A program made the translations under genes and the position numbers. Below, in pieces: positions 20,093-32,200 of a stretch of DNA of 64,000 bases. This stretch comes from Cladopsammia gracilis. Its lineage: Eukaryota; Cnidaria; Anthozoa; Scleractinia; Dendrophylliidae. The stretch covers positions 1,333,898 through 1,397,897 of the forward strand of contig JAJGOT010000199.1 of the NCBI GenBank assembly GCA_022457155.1. The letters are read 5' to 3'. How positions within the stretch are numbered: the first letter of the stretch is position 1; the number at the start of each line of letters is the position of its first letter. The notes below the pieces were generated by a model. The model saw only the letters and a list, made by a program, of their open reading frames with translations. It had not been told where the DNA came from and made no database searches.

Positions 20093-20990
20093 ATGCCTCG
20101 TCCGTACAGTGATGATCTTAGATGGCGGGCCATATGGATGAAGGAGTTTTTAGGATATAGCGTGGATGAAGTAGCGGCTACTTTATTCATATCGCCAAGA
20201 ACGGTGGAGCGCTATATTTCAAAATGCCTGAATACTGGCGAAGTGAAATCGGAGAAATTAGGACGACCGTTAAACAGTTTTGCCATGCATCCACACGTGG
20301 AGTTCGTGATTATAGAAGCAGTTCTTGAACACCCGGACAAAACTCTTGCAGAGATTGCCTACGATGTCTACGAACAGACAGGGTCAGAAAGTGCTGTTTC
20401 CAGCATATTGCGGTATTTGAAACGGAATAGTTTCACCCGCAAAAAGGTTTGTCAAATACTCGTTTTACTTTAGACTAATATGGCTTTTTATTTCCTTTTA
20501 GTTTATTTGCATCAAATTCCTGTGCGTGTCCATTTAAGCATAAACGAATACGAACGAATTTTATCATTTTTGTTATTATTCTTTACAAAGCTGGCAAGAA
20601 TTGCCCTTCAAAGATCCGAGGAAGCCCGGATACTTTTCAGGTCCAATGTTTGTCTCCTGGATCCTGAAATGTTGGTGTTCTTGGACGAAAGCGGATTTGT
20701 AAGTTTTCAATTGCTACTGCAATGCTTTTCGTACGCTTTGACTATTTGAGCACAAATAATGATTTTTTTTTTGTCAACTTATTACTTTTTTTTCAGGACA
20801 AAAGACTTTCTCGCACTTGTGGCTATAGCTTAGTCGGTACACGAGCCACAGTCAAACGTCAGGCGCAGAACTGGGGACCGCGCATAACAGCCATTCCTGT
20901 TATTTGCACGGAAGGGATGATAGAAGTAGGGATCTATCAGGGCAACGTCGACGGGGCAAGATTTGAAGAAAATCTGAAAAAATGCATTTC
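20093..20990 (+). pseudogene. IS630/Tc1-type transposase, spliced, 3'-truncated
   Basis: Three exons with GT-AG borders: 20093-20446, 20591-20698 and 20797 to about 20990, in phase 0 throughout. Exon 1 starts MPRPYSDDLRWRAIW and has two helix-turn-helix regions: YSVDEVAATLFISPRTVERY and, later, LAEIAYDVYEQTGSESAVSS (paired-like DNA binding). Exon 2 ends in VFLDESGF, carrying the first catalytic aspartate of the DDE fold. Exon 3 reads RTCGYSLVGTRATVKR and ITAIPVICTEGMIEVGIYQG, then loses similarity after RFEENLKKC. The second Asp and the final Asp/Glu are absent, so this copy cannot encode an active enzyme. Introns inside a Tc1/IS630-like gene are notable. Start chosen at the Met before PRPYSDD because that is where family similarity begins. 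Family transposases cut and paste DNA in the nucleus. Confidence 0.8.
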
Positions 20991-22021
20991 TTGCCTTTCT
21001 TTCACCGCCGTCCATGGATTGTCCACTGAATTCACCTGTTGTCTGAGTTTTGAATGGTTTCGAAGCCGCTTTCGAATTACCAGTAAAAAATGGAACATTC
21101 GGAGGGTTATCTTCACTCTTGTGGGTTCCGTTAACCTATAATGGAATAAAATGATAAAAACTGAATATTTTCCTGTTTTCAGGTTTTATGGGGACCTTGA
21201 ACAAAACAAGCAAAACCTTGAACTATAATTATATTGATGTAGTGTAACTCGTTGTTGTAAAATTAGCTCAGAAATGTCTATTTCAGTCTCAAGAACGTGC
21301 AAAGCATGCATGTTATGCTAATTTTTGTAAACATTTGTCAAACAACTCTTGATTGAAAACTCAGTTTAGAAAAAACGTAAATAATATTATAAAAAATATA
21401 TCCTGATGGTGGATATGAAATCTAACCAAAAAAGGTGAAAATTACTCCCGGCAATTAAAATTTCCTTACCACCATCCGCGCCCAGCAGCGTAATTTAAAC
21501 TCAGGAAAGTCATGCTTCCCTCTCAGTCGTGCTACGCAAGACTCGTAGCTGTCTTCTCCCTCTCCGTCCTTGTTATCATCTCGAGCACTGGGATTACCTA
21601 ATTGAGAATAGTAATCATAATTACTGTAATTAAACATGTGAAAAAAATCTCACCGACCTTCAGGTGCAACAAAACGTGCAAAACGTGGCTTATTGTATTG
21701 CTTACCTTTTCTCTTTTTACCCAAAGAACCCCTTGGAACGTCTTTATGTGGATCCACCCACATTGTTATCCTCCCGTTTTTAACCAAAGAAAACAACTCT
21801 GCGAGCTGGATTTCGGACGATATAGAGATTTTCTTGTTTTCTTCGGCGTAGTAGCCGATTTGGAAAGTCGTGTCAGTTGCTGGAAAAATTTCCGCTTTAC
21901 AATTTTGCAAAAAGTATTGCTTCAGTTGAATAACTGTTTCAAAGCAAGGCACGTTCCTGACACTGTAGCTGTCAAACCTACTTTTGTTGCTTTCTTTTAA
22001 CACTCGCAAACATACGTCCAT
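20990..22021 (-). pseudogene. Accessory gene of the two-gene transposon, spliced, 3'-truncated
   Basis: Three exons on the minus strand: 22021-21706 (105 codons plus one base), 21597-21470, and from 21135 to about 20990, in phases 1 and 0, all GT-AG. Exon 1 starts MDVCLRVLKESNKSRFDSYS and contains FQIGYYAEENKKISIS and LAELFSLVKNGRITMWVD. This alternation of short strands and a helix resembles a PB1/ubiquitin-like fold (weak inference). Exon 2 has an acidic stretch (RDDNKDGEGEDSYESC) and PEFKLRCWARMV. Exon 3 begins VNGTHKSEDNPPNVPFFTG, a Pro-rich turn. I recall similar anonymous proteins predicted in corals, without a known function. It converges on the transposase gene and shares its TIRs, so it probably assists transposition. 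No enzyme motif is visible. Confidence 0.65.
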
Positions 22022-22670
22022 GGGTCTCGTGCCATTTTCTCAAATTTCCCTGAAATGCTGAAGTCACGTAAAACTACCCACAATACCTTTCGGGATTGTC
22101 GCGTGCACTTTTACGCTTTTTTCCGACAACCTTTCTCGAAACAGCTGTATCACTTGAACAATGCCCCTATCCCTACTCCCCATCCCAGCGGGACAAATCT
22201 ATTGTTTTCTTAGCGAATCACAGACATCGTTTGGACAAGTGCAGGACTACCCAATTTCAAAAGCCACACCCAACTTTTCAGACACTAATGAACGGCGCTA
22301 TGTGATATATTCCCCTGAAAAGAACAAAGAAAACAGAGCTTGGTGAAAAATAAGTGATTTTGATGGATCGTTTGAGTCCCGATATTTTGTTCGCGTTGTA
22401 AATGAAAGAACAAGTATTTAAAAGTACCAGGTTGAGCATCATCAGATTTCAGTGCGCTGCTAACTGAAAGCTGCTTATGTTTTTGTGTGTGGCCAGTGTT
22501 GACAATGCTCTTAACTGCGTGCAAATTGTTGACCAGTGTTGACAACAGAGGTACATTTACCCTGATTTGTTGAAAAAATCAGAGTGATCACCACATTTCA
22601 CATAAACGTCGAAGTCAAAGAAATTGAGAATGCGAGATGGCGTTTTTAACGTACGATGGATGTGAGGTTA

Positions 22671-22825
22671 AATGTAGCAGATAATTGTGCGAATCTGTAG
22701 GTTTGTAGTGCACAATTTGTAGGTCGAGTGTACAATCTGTGTACAATCTGTAGGTCTGTAGGTCTGTAGGTTTGTAGTGCACAATCTGTAGGTCTGTAGG
22801 TCTGTAGGTTTGTAGTGCACATTTG
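22671..22825. repeat. Short tandem array of GTAGGTCT/GTAGTGCACAA units
   Basis: Irregular repeats of TCTGTAGG and TTTGTAGTGCACAAT over about 155 bp. Minus-strand open frames here are products of the repeat. Confidence 0.9.
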
Positions 22826-22862
22826 TAGATAGGTTGCTACCATTAATTAAAACATAATTATT

Positions 22863-23024
22863 AGGCCCATTTATACGAGAGAAATAAGCCGCCAACTGAC
22901 CGTATAAATGGTACGAAATCACCGTTCGCGTCTTACACAAGCCGCACGGCTTCTATAAGCCGCGGGTTTAGAGCTAGTCTTACATAAGCCGCGGATTATT
23001 TCTCTCGTATAAATGTCCCTGTTG
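22863..23024. mobile_element. MITE, ~160 bp
   Basis: CATTTATACGAGAGAAATAA on the left is mirrored by TTATTTCTCTCGTATAAATG on the right (20 bp perfect). The inside has AAGCCGC motifs in both orientations. The target duplication is not clear. Confidence 0.85.
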
Positions 23025-23296
23025 ATATCAAGAAAAGTGACTGAGGTTTCAGAAATTTCCCAGGTACATTTTAAAGCCAAATGAAAATAATTGAAATATT
23101 ATGAATGTTTAAGTTGCCCTTTATTGGAAGAGGTGCGTCATCATCATTACTTTATTAACGTGTCAGAAGTCATAGCTGAGGGTTAACCCTCGTGTGTTGG
23201 CTTCCTTTCTCATTTGTACAGCATCGATTAACAATGTTTTACAGGTTTTGACTCTATAATAACTTTTCATTTATTAACACTCATTTGAAATCGCAT

Positions 23297-26200
23297 TCAG
23301 GAATAAAGTTTCGCCAAATGCTCAACCACTGCAGACAGGTGAGGATTGCCACCTAAATCGGCGATGAGTTCTTCAGACCTGAAAAGGTAAAATAAACAAT
23401 GCATGCTAATCGTGAGTATTGTTATTATGTCAATTATTCACTGTTAATCTTCAATGTTTTCCAAGGGTAAATATTAGAATTTGATATTGAGTGTCCACAA
23501 CCAATAACAACTTAATTGACCTATCACAACAGCAATACCATTTTAAAATATCAACTGACGATACAGCTATTCTATAAACGTTGTCTGAAGAATTGTGCAT
23601 TGGTACACTCCAAGACCGCAAGGCATTGTGGGTTCAGCTCAGTTACACGAAGCACATTTGATTTACTTTGGTGAAATAAATTTACCAAGGCTTTCCGGCG
23701 ACGGCAACGAGAATGTCCCAAAAAAAAAAACGTTTAATTAGAAAAATGTTTCTGCACGTGCATTACACACTTTGGTACAAATCTTTGCCGTTCTATAAAA
23801 AACAACAACGTCAAATGACCAAATTCGAGGTTTTATGTAGAACGTGAACACACGACCGGGTTAATTTTCTGTGTCTAAACTTGAACGCCGTCTCTACGAG
23901 TTAACGTCCTAAACAATTCAGTCACATTAGACAAATTAAACAGGTGGAATAATTGCGAGGTAGTTTAAAAGACGCCAGTTCACAATTTGTTGTTACAGTT
24001 GACGCTCTCGTAAGCGACCACCCTCAGGATCAGATTGATGGTATTGCATTGCATTGCACTGCACTGTGCTGTAGTGCACTGCATCGCATTGCACTAAGCA
24101 GCAGACGATCTGCAGTGCCCTGCACTGCACTGCACCTATACGACGCATTCAAATCAGATCGCAAAACACAAGGTCATCTGTACTTACTTTCTTTCCAGTT
24201 GTTTGAGTACTAGTTTTGTGTAGGTAAATGAGCCAATCTGTAACAAAAATGTTTGAATACGTTATATCTAAAAACTGCCCCTTGTACTAATAACATAACT
24301 AAAGTAAAGCGTGTGCTGTGATGGGTCAATAAAGCATCTGTTATTTCCCATTTATACATGGTAGCAACAATACGTTCAACAATCTGCAAAAATACACGTC
24401 ATATAGCACGTGCTCCATCTATAAAATGATAATAATTAAGGATTAAAAAACAAACAGTAGCTCAACCAAAACAGATGCTGTTCGTTCGTTTGCTTAGATG
24501 GTTATAAAACAAGTGGTAAATGTTAGAGCCGTGTACTTTTTTGAGTTATGGATAGTTTAGATCACCAGAATGAGCGCGCGCAAATCGTGGGACATTTTAT
24601 AATGGTGGCAGCTAGCTCTTCAGTAGATAATTAGTGGATGTCTGTGTGACTATAATTCAAATGCAATTTATTCAGTAGATATTTGGTGTGACTATTAGGG
24701 GCCGATTAATACATGGCAAATTTCAGCGGGGTAAGGCGGGCTGTGATTTCAGCCCGGTTTCTTGAACAAATCTTCTTAAAACGACGTTTGCGATTACATG
24801 AAGAAAGTTTCAGCCCGGGCTGATATTTCTAGCTCGGTTTTTTAAATCGGGCTGGAAATTTCCGCCCGGGCAAACAGGCCGAAAAACCTCATGTATCAGA
24901 ATGAAATTTCAGCCTGGGGTGAAAAGTGAGGTCACCTGGGTAGAAAAGTGCACTTGGGCATGCGCAATGATTTGTTTTCAATGAAACAAGTTGGCGGCAT
25001 GGGCTGTTAGCCCGAGCTTAAATTATGTAATCGCATTAAAAAATTTCAGCCCGCTAACTGGGCTGAAATTTGCCTTGTAATCGGCCCCTAAGCTGACTAT
25101 GCAAATGCATTTTAATTAGTAGATATTTGGTGTCACTATTTTAAATGCAATCTACTGAGTAGGCTCAGTCTCCAGCCGCGGATGTCTCGATGCGCCCGCA
25201 ATTCTCCCCACCTCACGGCTGGGCGCACGGGTTTGGCTGCTTGTCCATGATGTCATTGAAATTTTGCGGAAAATGGCAACAACATTTACATAATTATGCA
25301 AATATCCGCTAATTTATGCCCCGCAAATTTCTGCGGGTTCGCTTCTGATTGGTCAATTTAAACAACAGCCAAACCCTTGCGTCCAGCCGTGAGGTAGGAA
25401 GAATCGCGGGCGCATCGAGACACCACGGCTGGAGACCGAGCCTATCTACTGAGCAGATATTTGGTGTTATAATTCAAAACATTGAAACACTGCCCAAATG
25501 TGGTTATCAATGTGTACAGGACGTATATCCAACGATGCCTACGGCCTCGTCGGCTAAGAATTAGGCGATATCACACGCGCTTTCGCGCTATAATAGTTAA
25601 CAGAAGCTCATAACAGAGATAAGCTTCTGTAGTTAATTAATAGCATAAAAAATGCATTTGCTGCATAGCATTCACATTAAATGATAATATTGGAATTTTT
25701 TTGTTAAGAGTGCTTAAAAACTGTTACAAATACAGTCAGACGTTTTGGGGAAAATATCTTAATCAGTGTTCGTGTTCTCGCGAGACTATAAGAACACAAA
25801 CACTGATGAAAGGATTTTCCCGAAACGTCTGACTATATCTGTACATATAACAGTTTCTCAGCACTCTGAATAAAGAAATTTCAATATAGATATTTAGTGT
25901 TGTTTGCTTGTTGAGTATTTTGCAAATAAAATTTTATATTTCCATCTTAGCCACTATAAGTTAAAGGGTGAAATAGTATTAACAAGACCTGTTCTAAATA
26001 ATCTACAAAGTATTTCTTTATATCTACATCAGTAGTTCTCTGTTTCAAAATGTCTAAGGAAAGAAACGTTAAGGTCACAAACATTATACAAAATAAGGGG
26101 TACATGTAACCTGCTAATTGATTACTTGAATTTTAGGAAATAATTTAATAAAGTATTTTACTTATCACTTGAATATGGAACTTCAGATTGGTTAATACTG

Positions 26201-29200
26201 ATGCAAAGGGAACCCTAATCTGTAAAGTGTTTCAATAATAATAATGAAACACTCAATGGAGACATCGCAAAATGGATACCTCCATTTTATGCAGAAGGTT
26301 CCAAGAAGATCAAAATTCATAACAGCAGCTGACACCTCTATAAGGTAGTTCAGTGGGTTCCTTTTCCATCCATTTTTTTCTTTCAACTTTCTCTTTTTTA
26401 TACAACTTTTTTATACTGCTTTTAACTATAGTCAAAAACTATTCTCATAACCAAATTGCTCACTGTCTAGTATGCATAATGCAGCTATAAGCAATTCTTC
26501 ACTCTAGAAAGGATACTCATAATTCTTGTACTTTTTGAGTCATTTCGTATGCCATGGATAATTGGAAAGGAAAACTTTCCTTCTGTAAGGTCTTCACAGA
26601 AACTTTTATTTTCCTTGTACTGTTACAAAAAGAAAGAAAGAATAAAATCAATAGACAGTTTCTAACTGTTAAGAAACATGATACATGTAAAGCATGGTAA
26701 TTTGTGGGGTTATGGGCTGCCACTGCTGGAGCTTATTCTAGTTTCTGTATTATTCCTGAAACAGTATGAGTATTATTACTCTGGGGTGGGATGAGGTGCC
26801 AGGCAAAGGCAGGGTACCCCTCCCTCCATTAGCATTCATGGCTCCATTACCCAAAAATTTGCTCTGGTACTAACAATCCCTCCAGCTATGCAAACTGGCG
26901 AGAGGGGGAGGGTGTTGCCAGTGTGTCTATGTAACTAATTACTAATTATAAATATCTTACCTCTTCTGAAAGCAGATTTGCATAGTCATCCCTTATTTGG
27001 AAAAACAGTGCCAGAGTATCCAACAAGGGAACAAAGTCACTAATTAAAAAAAAACAGGAACATTAATTTTAATTTTAGTGGGTAATTTTTGACAGTACTG
27101 TATTCTGTCATTTCTCCTATCAATTCCTGTTCAAATTTGTGTCTCTTTTCCCCAGTATTGCTTTTGTTATGTTTATCAGAGTCTTGGCTTGCCATGTGCA
27201 TGAACCACAGCACACACATCCTTTTGGCTTGCCATGTGCATGAACCACAGTACACACATTCTTTTGGCTTGCCATGTGCATGAACCACAGGACACACATT
27301 CTTTTGGCTTGCCATGTGCATGAACCACAGGACACACATTCTTTTGGCTTGCCATGTGCATGAACCACAGCACACACATCCTTTTGGCTTGCCATGTGCA
27401 TGAACCACAGTACACACATTCTTTTGGCTTGCCATGTGCATGAACCACAGGACACACATCCTTTTGGCTTGTCATGTGCATGAACCACAGGACACACATC
27501 CTTTTGGCTTGCCATGTGCATGAACCACAGCATACACATCCTTTTGGCTTGCCATGTGGATGAACCACAGTACACACATCCTTTTGGCTTGTCATGTGGA
27601 TGAACCACAGTATACACATCCTTTTGGCTTGCCATGTGCATGACCCACAGGACACACATTCTTTTGGCTTGCCATGTGCATGAACCACAGCACACACATC
27701 TTTTTGGGTTGCCATGTGCATGAACCACAGCACACACATTCTTTTGGCTTGCCATGTGCATGAACCACAGTACACACATCTTTTTGGGTTGCCATGTGCA
27801 TGAACCACAGCACACACATCTTTTTGGCTTGCCATGTGCATGAACCACAGGACACACATCCTTTTGGCTTGCCATGTGCATGAACCACAGGATACACATC
27901 CTTTTGGCTTGCCATGTGCATGTAATGAATAAAAGCACCAAGCCCAAAGAATTCTGCACAGATTAAAAAATGATAGTCAAGGATTGATGATGAGAGATAC
28001 ATGTTATAGTCAAGCATCTTTTTTATAAGAGGCTATTACTAAAAGATGGGGAGATGACTGTATACATGTAGCACTTCAAAAGTGCTCATAATAATGGATT
28101 TATAAATGTGGTACCTTTGATTTGCACTGAATGACTGCATCAGCTTCACAGCCAAACGAAAAAGTCCACCAGTCTCTTAAATAAATTATACGAGACAAAG
28201 GAAAATAAAAATCAAACCTAAAAGCAATTGAAACAACAGTTTATATAACATGCATGCACAAAAAAAAACATTTGATTGTCAGGGCAAGTACATACATACA
28301 TATCTATGTAGATACATACATATATACATACATACATGCATACATACATACATACATACATACATACATACATACATACATACATACATACATACGTTAT
28401 TATAGAATGCCCAAGGAAATGCACGCGCTATGATTGGTTAATTCGAACTCATTATAACTCGATAAAGCATGTGCGTGACGTAAAGTTCATTACAACCGTT
28501 TATATTTTATAAAAGAAATAAAAAACTTGTTCCTAGTGCATTGTTGAGTTATATAAGCACTTGGGAATTTTTAAGAACACTCAAGAAGTGTGAGAAGCAC
28601 TCACCTTTGGCTCATGCTTCTCTGCACTTTTCTCGTGTTCTTAAAAATTCCTGTGTGCTTATATAACTCAATAATGCACTCAGCACGTTTTTTATTTCTT
28701 TATTGAATTGTCCCCAAGGGACTTATCAGAATCAATCATTAACATTTGATTCGGAAAAGTCAGTCATTGACAAGCCTAATGTCCATGGGACCAGATATTT
28801 GTCTACAAATTCTGATAGACACAAAACAAATTAAAAACTGACTTCTGGGAAATTGTAGCAGGATGGGATTTTATGAAATTCTTACAAAAGGTTGTCGCAA
28901 ACTTGGAGGTGATATATCAAGCACGAGGAAGAGTGTTTCTTCAGGATATCCAAACACTGAAAAATGGGTTGAAAAACGATGCACAGCCGAGTTTTTTTTA
29001 ACCCCTTTTCAAAGTGCCTGCACTCACCCTGGACCCAAGGGAGAGTCAAAAATCTAGCCTAGGAACTCACGTGAACTTGTTCCACGGATGTATCAAGACA
29101 TTTCTAAGATACATAATAGGGCTAGACCAACTTAGTAGCATCACCATTACATGACTTTCGAAGGGGTGTATGCAAACGGGACAATGCATTAGTGACATCA

Positions 29201-32200
29201 CTGCAAAGAAGATTCATTGCCCTTTTTGGAGTCAAAGCAATCTTTCTTCACACATCTTTTAGCCCTGCTTTAAAAGAGAGTAAATTTCATCTCTCACTGG
29301 AAAAGAATGGAGTAAGTAGTATAAGAGGAGTAAATTACAACACATTTTGTAAAGTAAGAGTGAAGGGTAAAGTAACCGCATACTTCTCTTAACCATTTCT
29401 CTGTACTCATCCTCTGTAGGGCATGTGTAACTGTCTCTCCAATAAATGTCCATTCCTTGTCCTCTATGAAGTTCTAATAATTCCTCTGAATGAATTGCAA
29501 TGTGACAAAACAATCAGATAGTTTCCTAGCAACAGACAGTGTTTGTGCTCCACCCTGTACCAAACTCAAAGTCAGAATGTTTGTATATGAGGGTAATATG
29601 TTGCCGACTTACAGTTTAATTTTTTATTTCGCCTTTTTGTCTTTTTTGTGGGTACACTATCATATGAAAAAAAATATTCTTTCAGAGAGCCTTTATTAAA
29701 GACTCACTCACAGGGAGCAAGTGCATATCTAGTAATTTCTTGAACTTAAAGTATTAACATAAATTGTTTTTGTTTACCTGACAAACAATATTACAGAATG
29801 GCTTTATATTAGTAGAAAACTATGCTAAGTGGATACCGGTAATTAATTTTTGCCTAAACAATAAAATTGCTCCAAATTAGCTAATTTTTTCACACACACA
29901 TTTTCCCAACTTATTATATAAAACATGGATGTTTTTATTTTTTACATTAGAGGGCTTATTTTGGAAGATATTGAAGTTTAGTAAATTTGTACCTCTGGAT
30001 AATAACTTTCTAGATTTCTGATTGGTTCCCTCTGCTATGGATCTGAGCCAGTATCTTTAAGTTGACCAAATATAGAAAACTGATGACAAATTGTTTGAAC
30101 GGTTTGTTTACATCGAGCTGTGCTGTGTGTGCACTTATCACGTTTTGGGCTAAAAACTCTAAAAGTTTGTGTTATTTACTCATTTTCTACACATTTGTTA
30201 CATTCAAAAACTTCGAAACGATGTTCTTGAGTGTTATAAAATTTACTACAACAGTTATTGTTCGGACTTGCCAGATATGAGCTGATTATAACCAACTCAG
30301 TGCTATCATTGCCTCGTTGGTTATATTATATCAGCTCATATCCGGTACATTCTTCAAGAATAACTGTTAATAAATATTTTGCATTATGTTTTTAATTTCC
30401 ACCTTACTGAAGTGTTTCACTTCATGTGAAGAAAATTTAATATAGCTCTTCAATTCCTTGACTGTTACATTGGTTGCCCGATATAACTGTTTCAAATTGA
30501 AGCCAACTCAATGCAGAAAGAGGGCATGTCCTCTCCTTGTGTTTAAAAATTAGTTTTAACTGGAGTTGAGTATTTGACCAACAGTTAAAAAACCCTGGCT
30601 GTGACCTGCACCCTCAGTTTCATACGTCTGTTCATGGGTGCAGGGGGGGGGGGGGGGGGAGATGAGATTAACTATGGATTGATAGCGACCGCCTGAGGCA
30701 CCTTTCCTAGCTGACATTAATGATTTCATTTTCCCAAGTGGATATAAAGCACCATGAGATGCATATGATATATGCACCATAATATGTTATTTTATCAATT
30801 ATTTATTAAATACAACTGTGCATGTATCTCTATATTCATACCTGTAAAGATGACAATACATTCTGGATGATTCAAGGATAACACTTTTTCCAAAGCCTTG
30901 AAATACATGTAGTTTGCACTATTGATTGTGTGTGGTACTCCATAGATTTGATGAGCAACTAAGATAAATTAAAATCATTGTAATAGTAATATTTAGTAAT
31001 ACTTTAAGAAATACTCCCATTGGGCTTTTCAGTACTTTTAAAATTACAAAATAGAATGACATGTGTGTGAAGAGAAAGGAACTAAAAAAAGACAACTAAT
31101 AATTAAAATGTATGTTAAACTTTAACATGTTAAAAAGATAACTATAAATTAAAAAAAATCATCAAGGATGTAATGTTGAAAAGCTATTTTAAAACTATGT
31201 AACACACTCCTTGTCTTTTAACAGAACTGTCAGGCATCAGGGGCTACATACATGTACCACTCTATACAAAGAGGTTCACTGACTGTCACTGACTTATAAA
31301 TTATGGTCAGTTTGCATAAGCTTTAAACCTTATTTGATAGATTAAACAATATAAAACTGACCTATAGAAAAGTCACTTTCCCAATTAAATTATTTAAGTC
31401 TTGAATCCCTAACAAACTCAAAGGGTTCAATAAGTGAAATTAAACTAAATCACATGAAAGTAACATCCATGCAACAAATCTTGTTTACACTTTAACCACA
31501 AAGTGGCAACGGGGATGGTGCAGTCGTGAGAGTGTTCGTCTCCCACCAATGTGGCCTGTGTTCGATTCCCGGACTCAGCGTCATATGTGGGTTGAGTTTG
31601 TTGTTAGTTGTTGTTAGTTCTCATCCTTGCTCCGAGGGTTTTTCTCTGGGTACTCTGTTTTTTTCTCCCTCCTCAAAAACTAACATTTCTAAATTCCAGT
31701 TTGACCAGAGGACCACCCTAATTAACCTAGAAATAGCTTGGTGCCACCCTCTTTAAAAAATTGTTATTTATTTATTTTATTTTATTTACATGCATTTATA
31801 CACTAGGTATTTTTAACAGATCATTTACTTGGATATTAATCAGCACACATGGAATAAATGCATGCATGCTTGGAATGTAAGAAACCAGGAACCTTTTTTC
31901 CATGTACATTATTTTAACTTTTTACCTGGAATACCTCTCCTTAACTTTGAATTATCTTCTATGTCATCAATTCTAAAAAATAGCAAAATGATATGTCAGT
32001 GTTATAAAATTAACATAAAAACTAAATAAAAATAATGTTAACAAAGGCTGAAGTATGAATGATAAAGGCTTTAAGAATTTAAGTTTAATTTTAACCTAAT
32101 ATATCTAAAAACATTAAAACAATGGATCTATCATAACTTATTTAGTGACTTAAGTAATATTTAACTATTTTAGTTTAAATTGTGTTAACTTTATGCTATA

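Larger units (their letters stand above)
19920..22252. mobile_element. Two-gene DNA transposon with long TIRs, internally deleted
   Basis: Left end GGGTCGTAGCTGTCCAAACG and right end (reverse strand) GGGTAGTCCTGCACTTGTCC share TGTCCAAACGATGTCTGTGA. Inside, a nearly perfect 64-bp inverted block runs 19972-20037 and 22084-22149 (core TTTCGAGAAAGGTTGTCGG). Between them are a spliced plus-strand transposase (from 20093) and a spliced minus-strand gene (from 22021). They point at each other and both lose their 3' ends near 20970-21010, so a central deletion removed both. No clear target duplication was found. The 159-bp copy at 859-1017 is its end-to-end deletion derivative. Confidence 0.85.

Noticed and set aside
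21602..22000. 132-codon plus ORF
   Set aside because: Antisense shadow of the accessory gene exon 1 of the two-gene transposon.
27040..28017. Minus-strand ORFs of 139-279 codons with Cys/Trp/His-rich repeats
   Set aside because: They are the 40-bp minisatellite read in three frames, inside a GGPS1 intron, not genes.
28218..28424. Minus ORF of Tyr/Val/Cys/Met repeats
   Set aside because: Translation of the (CATA)n microsatellite.
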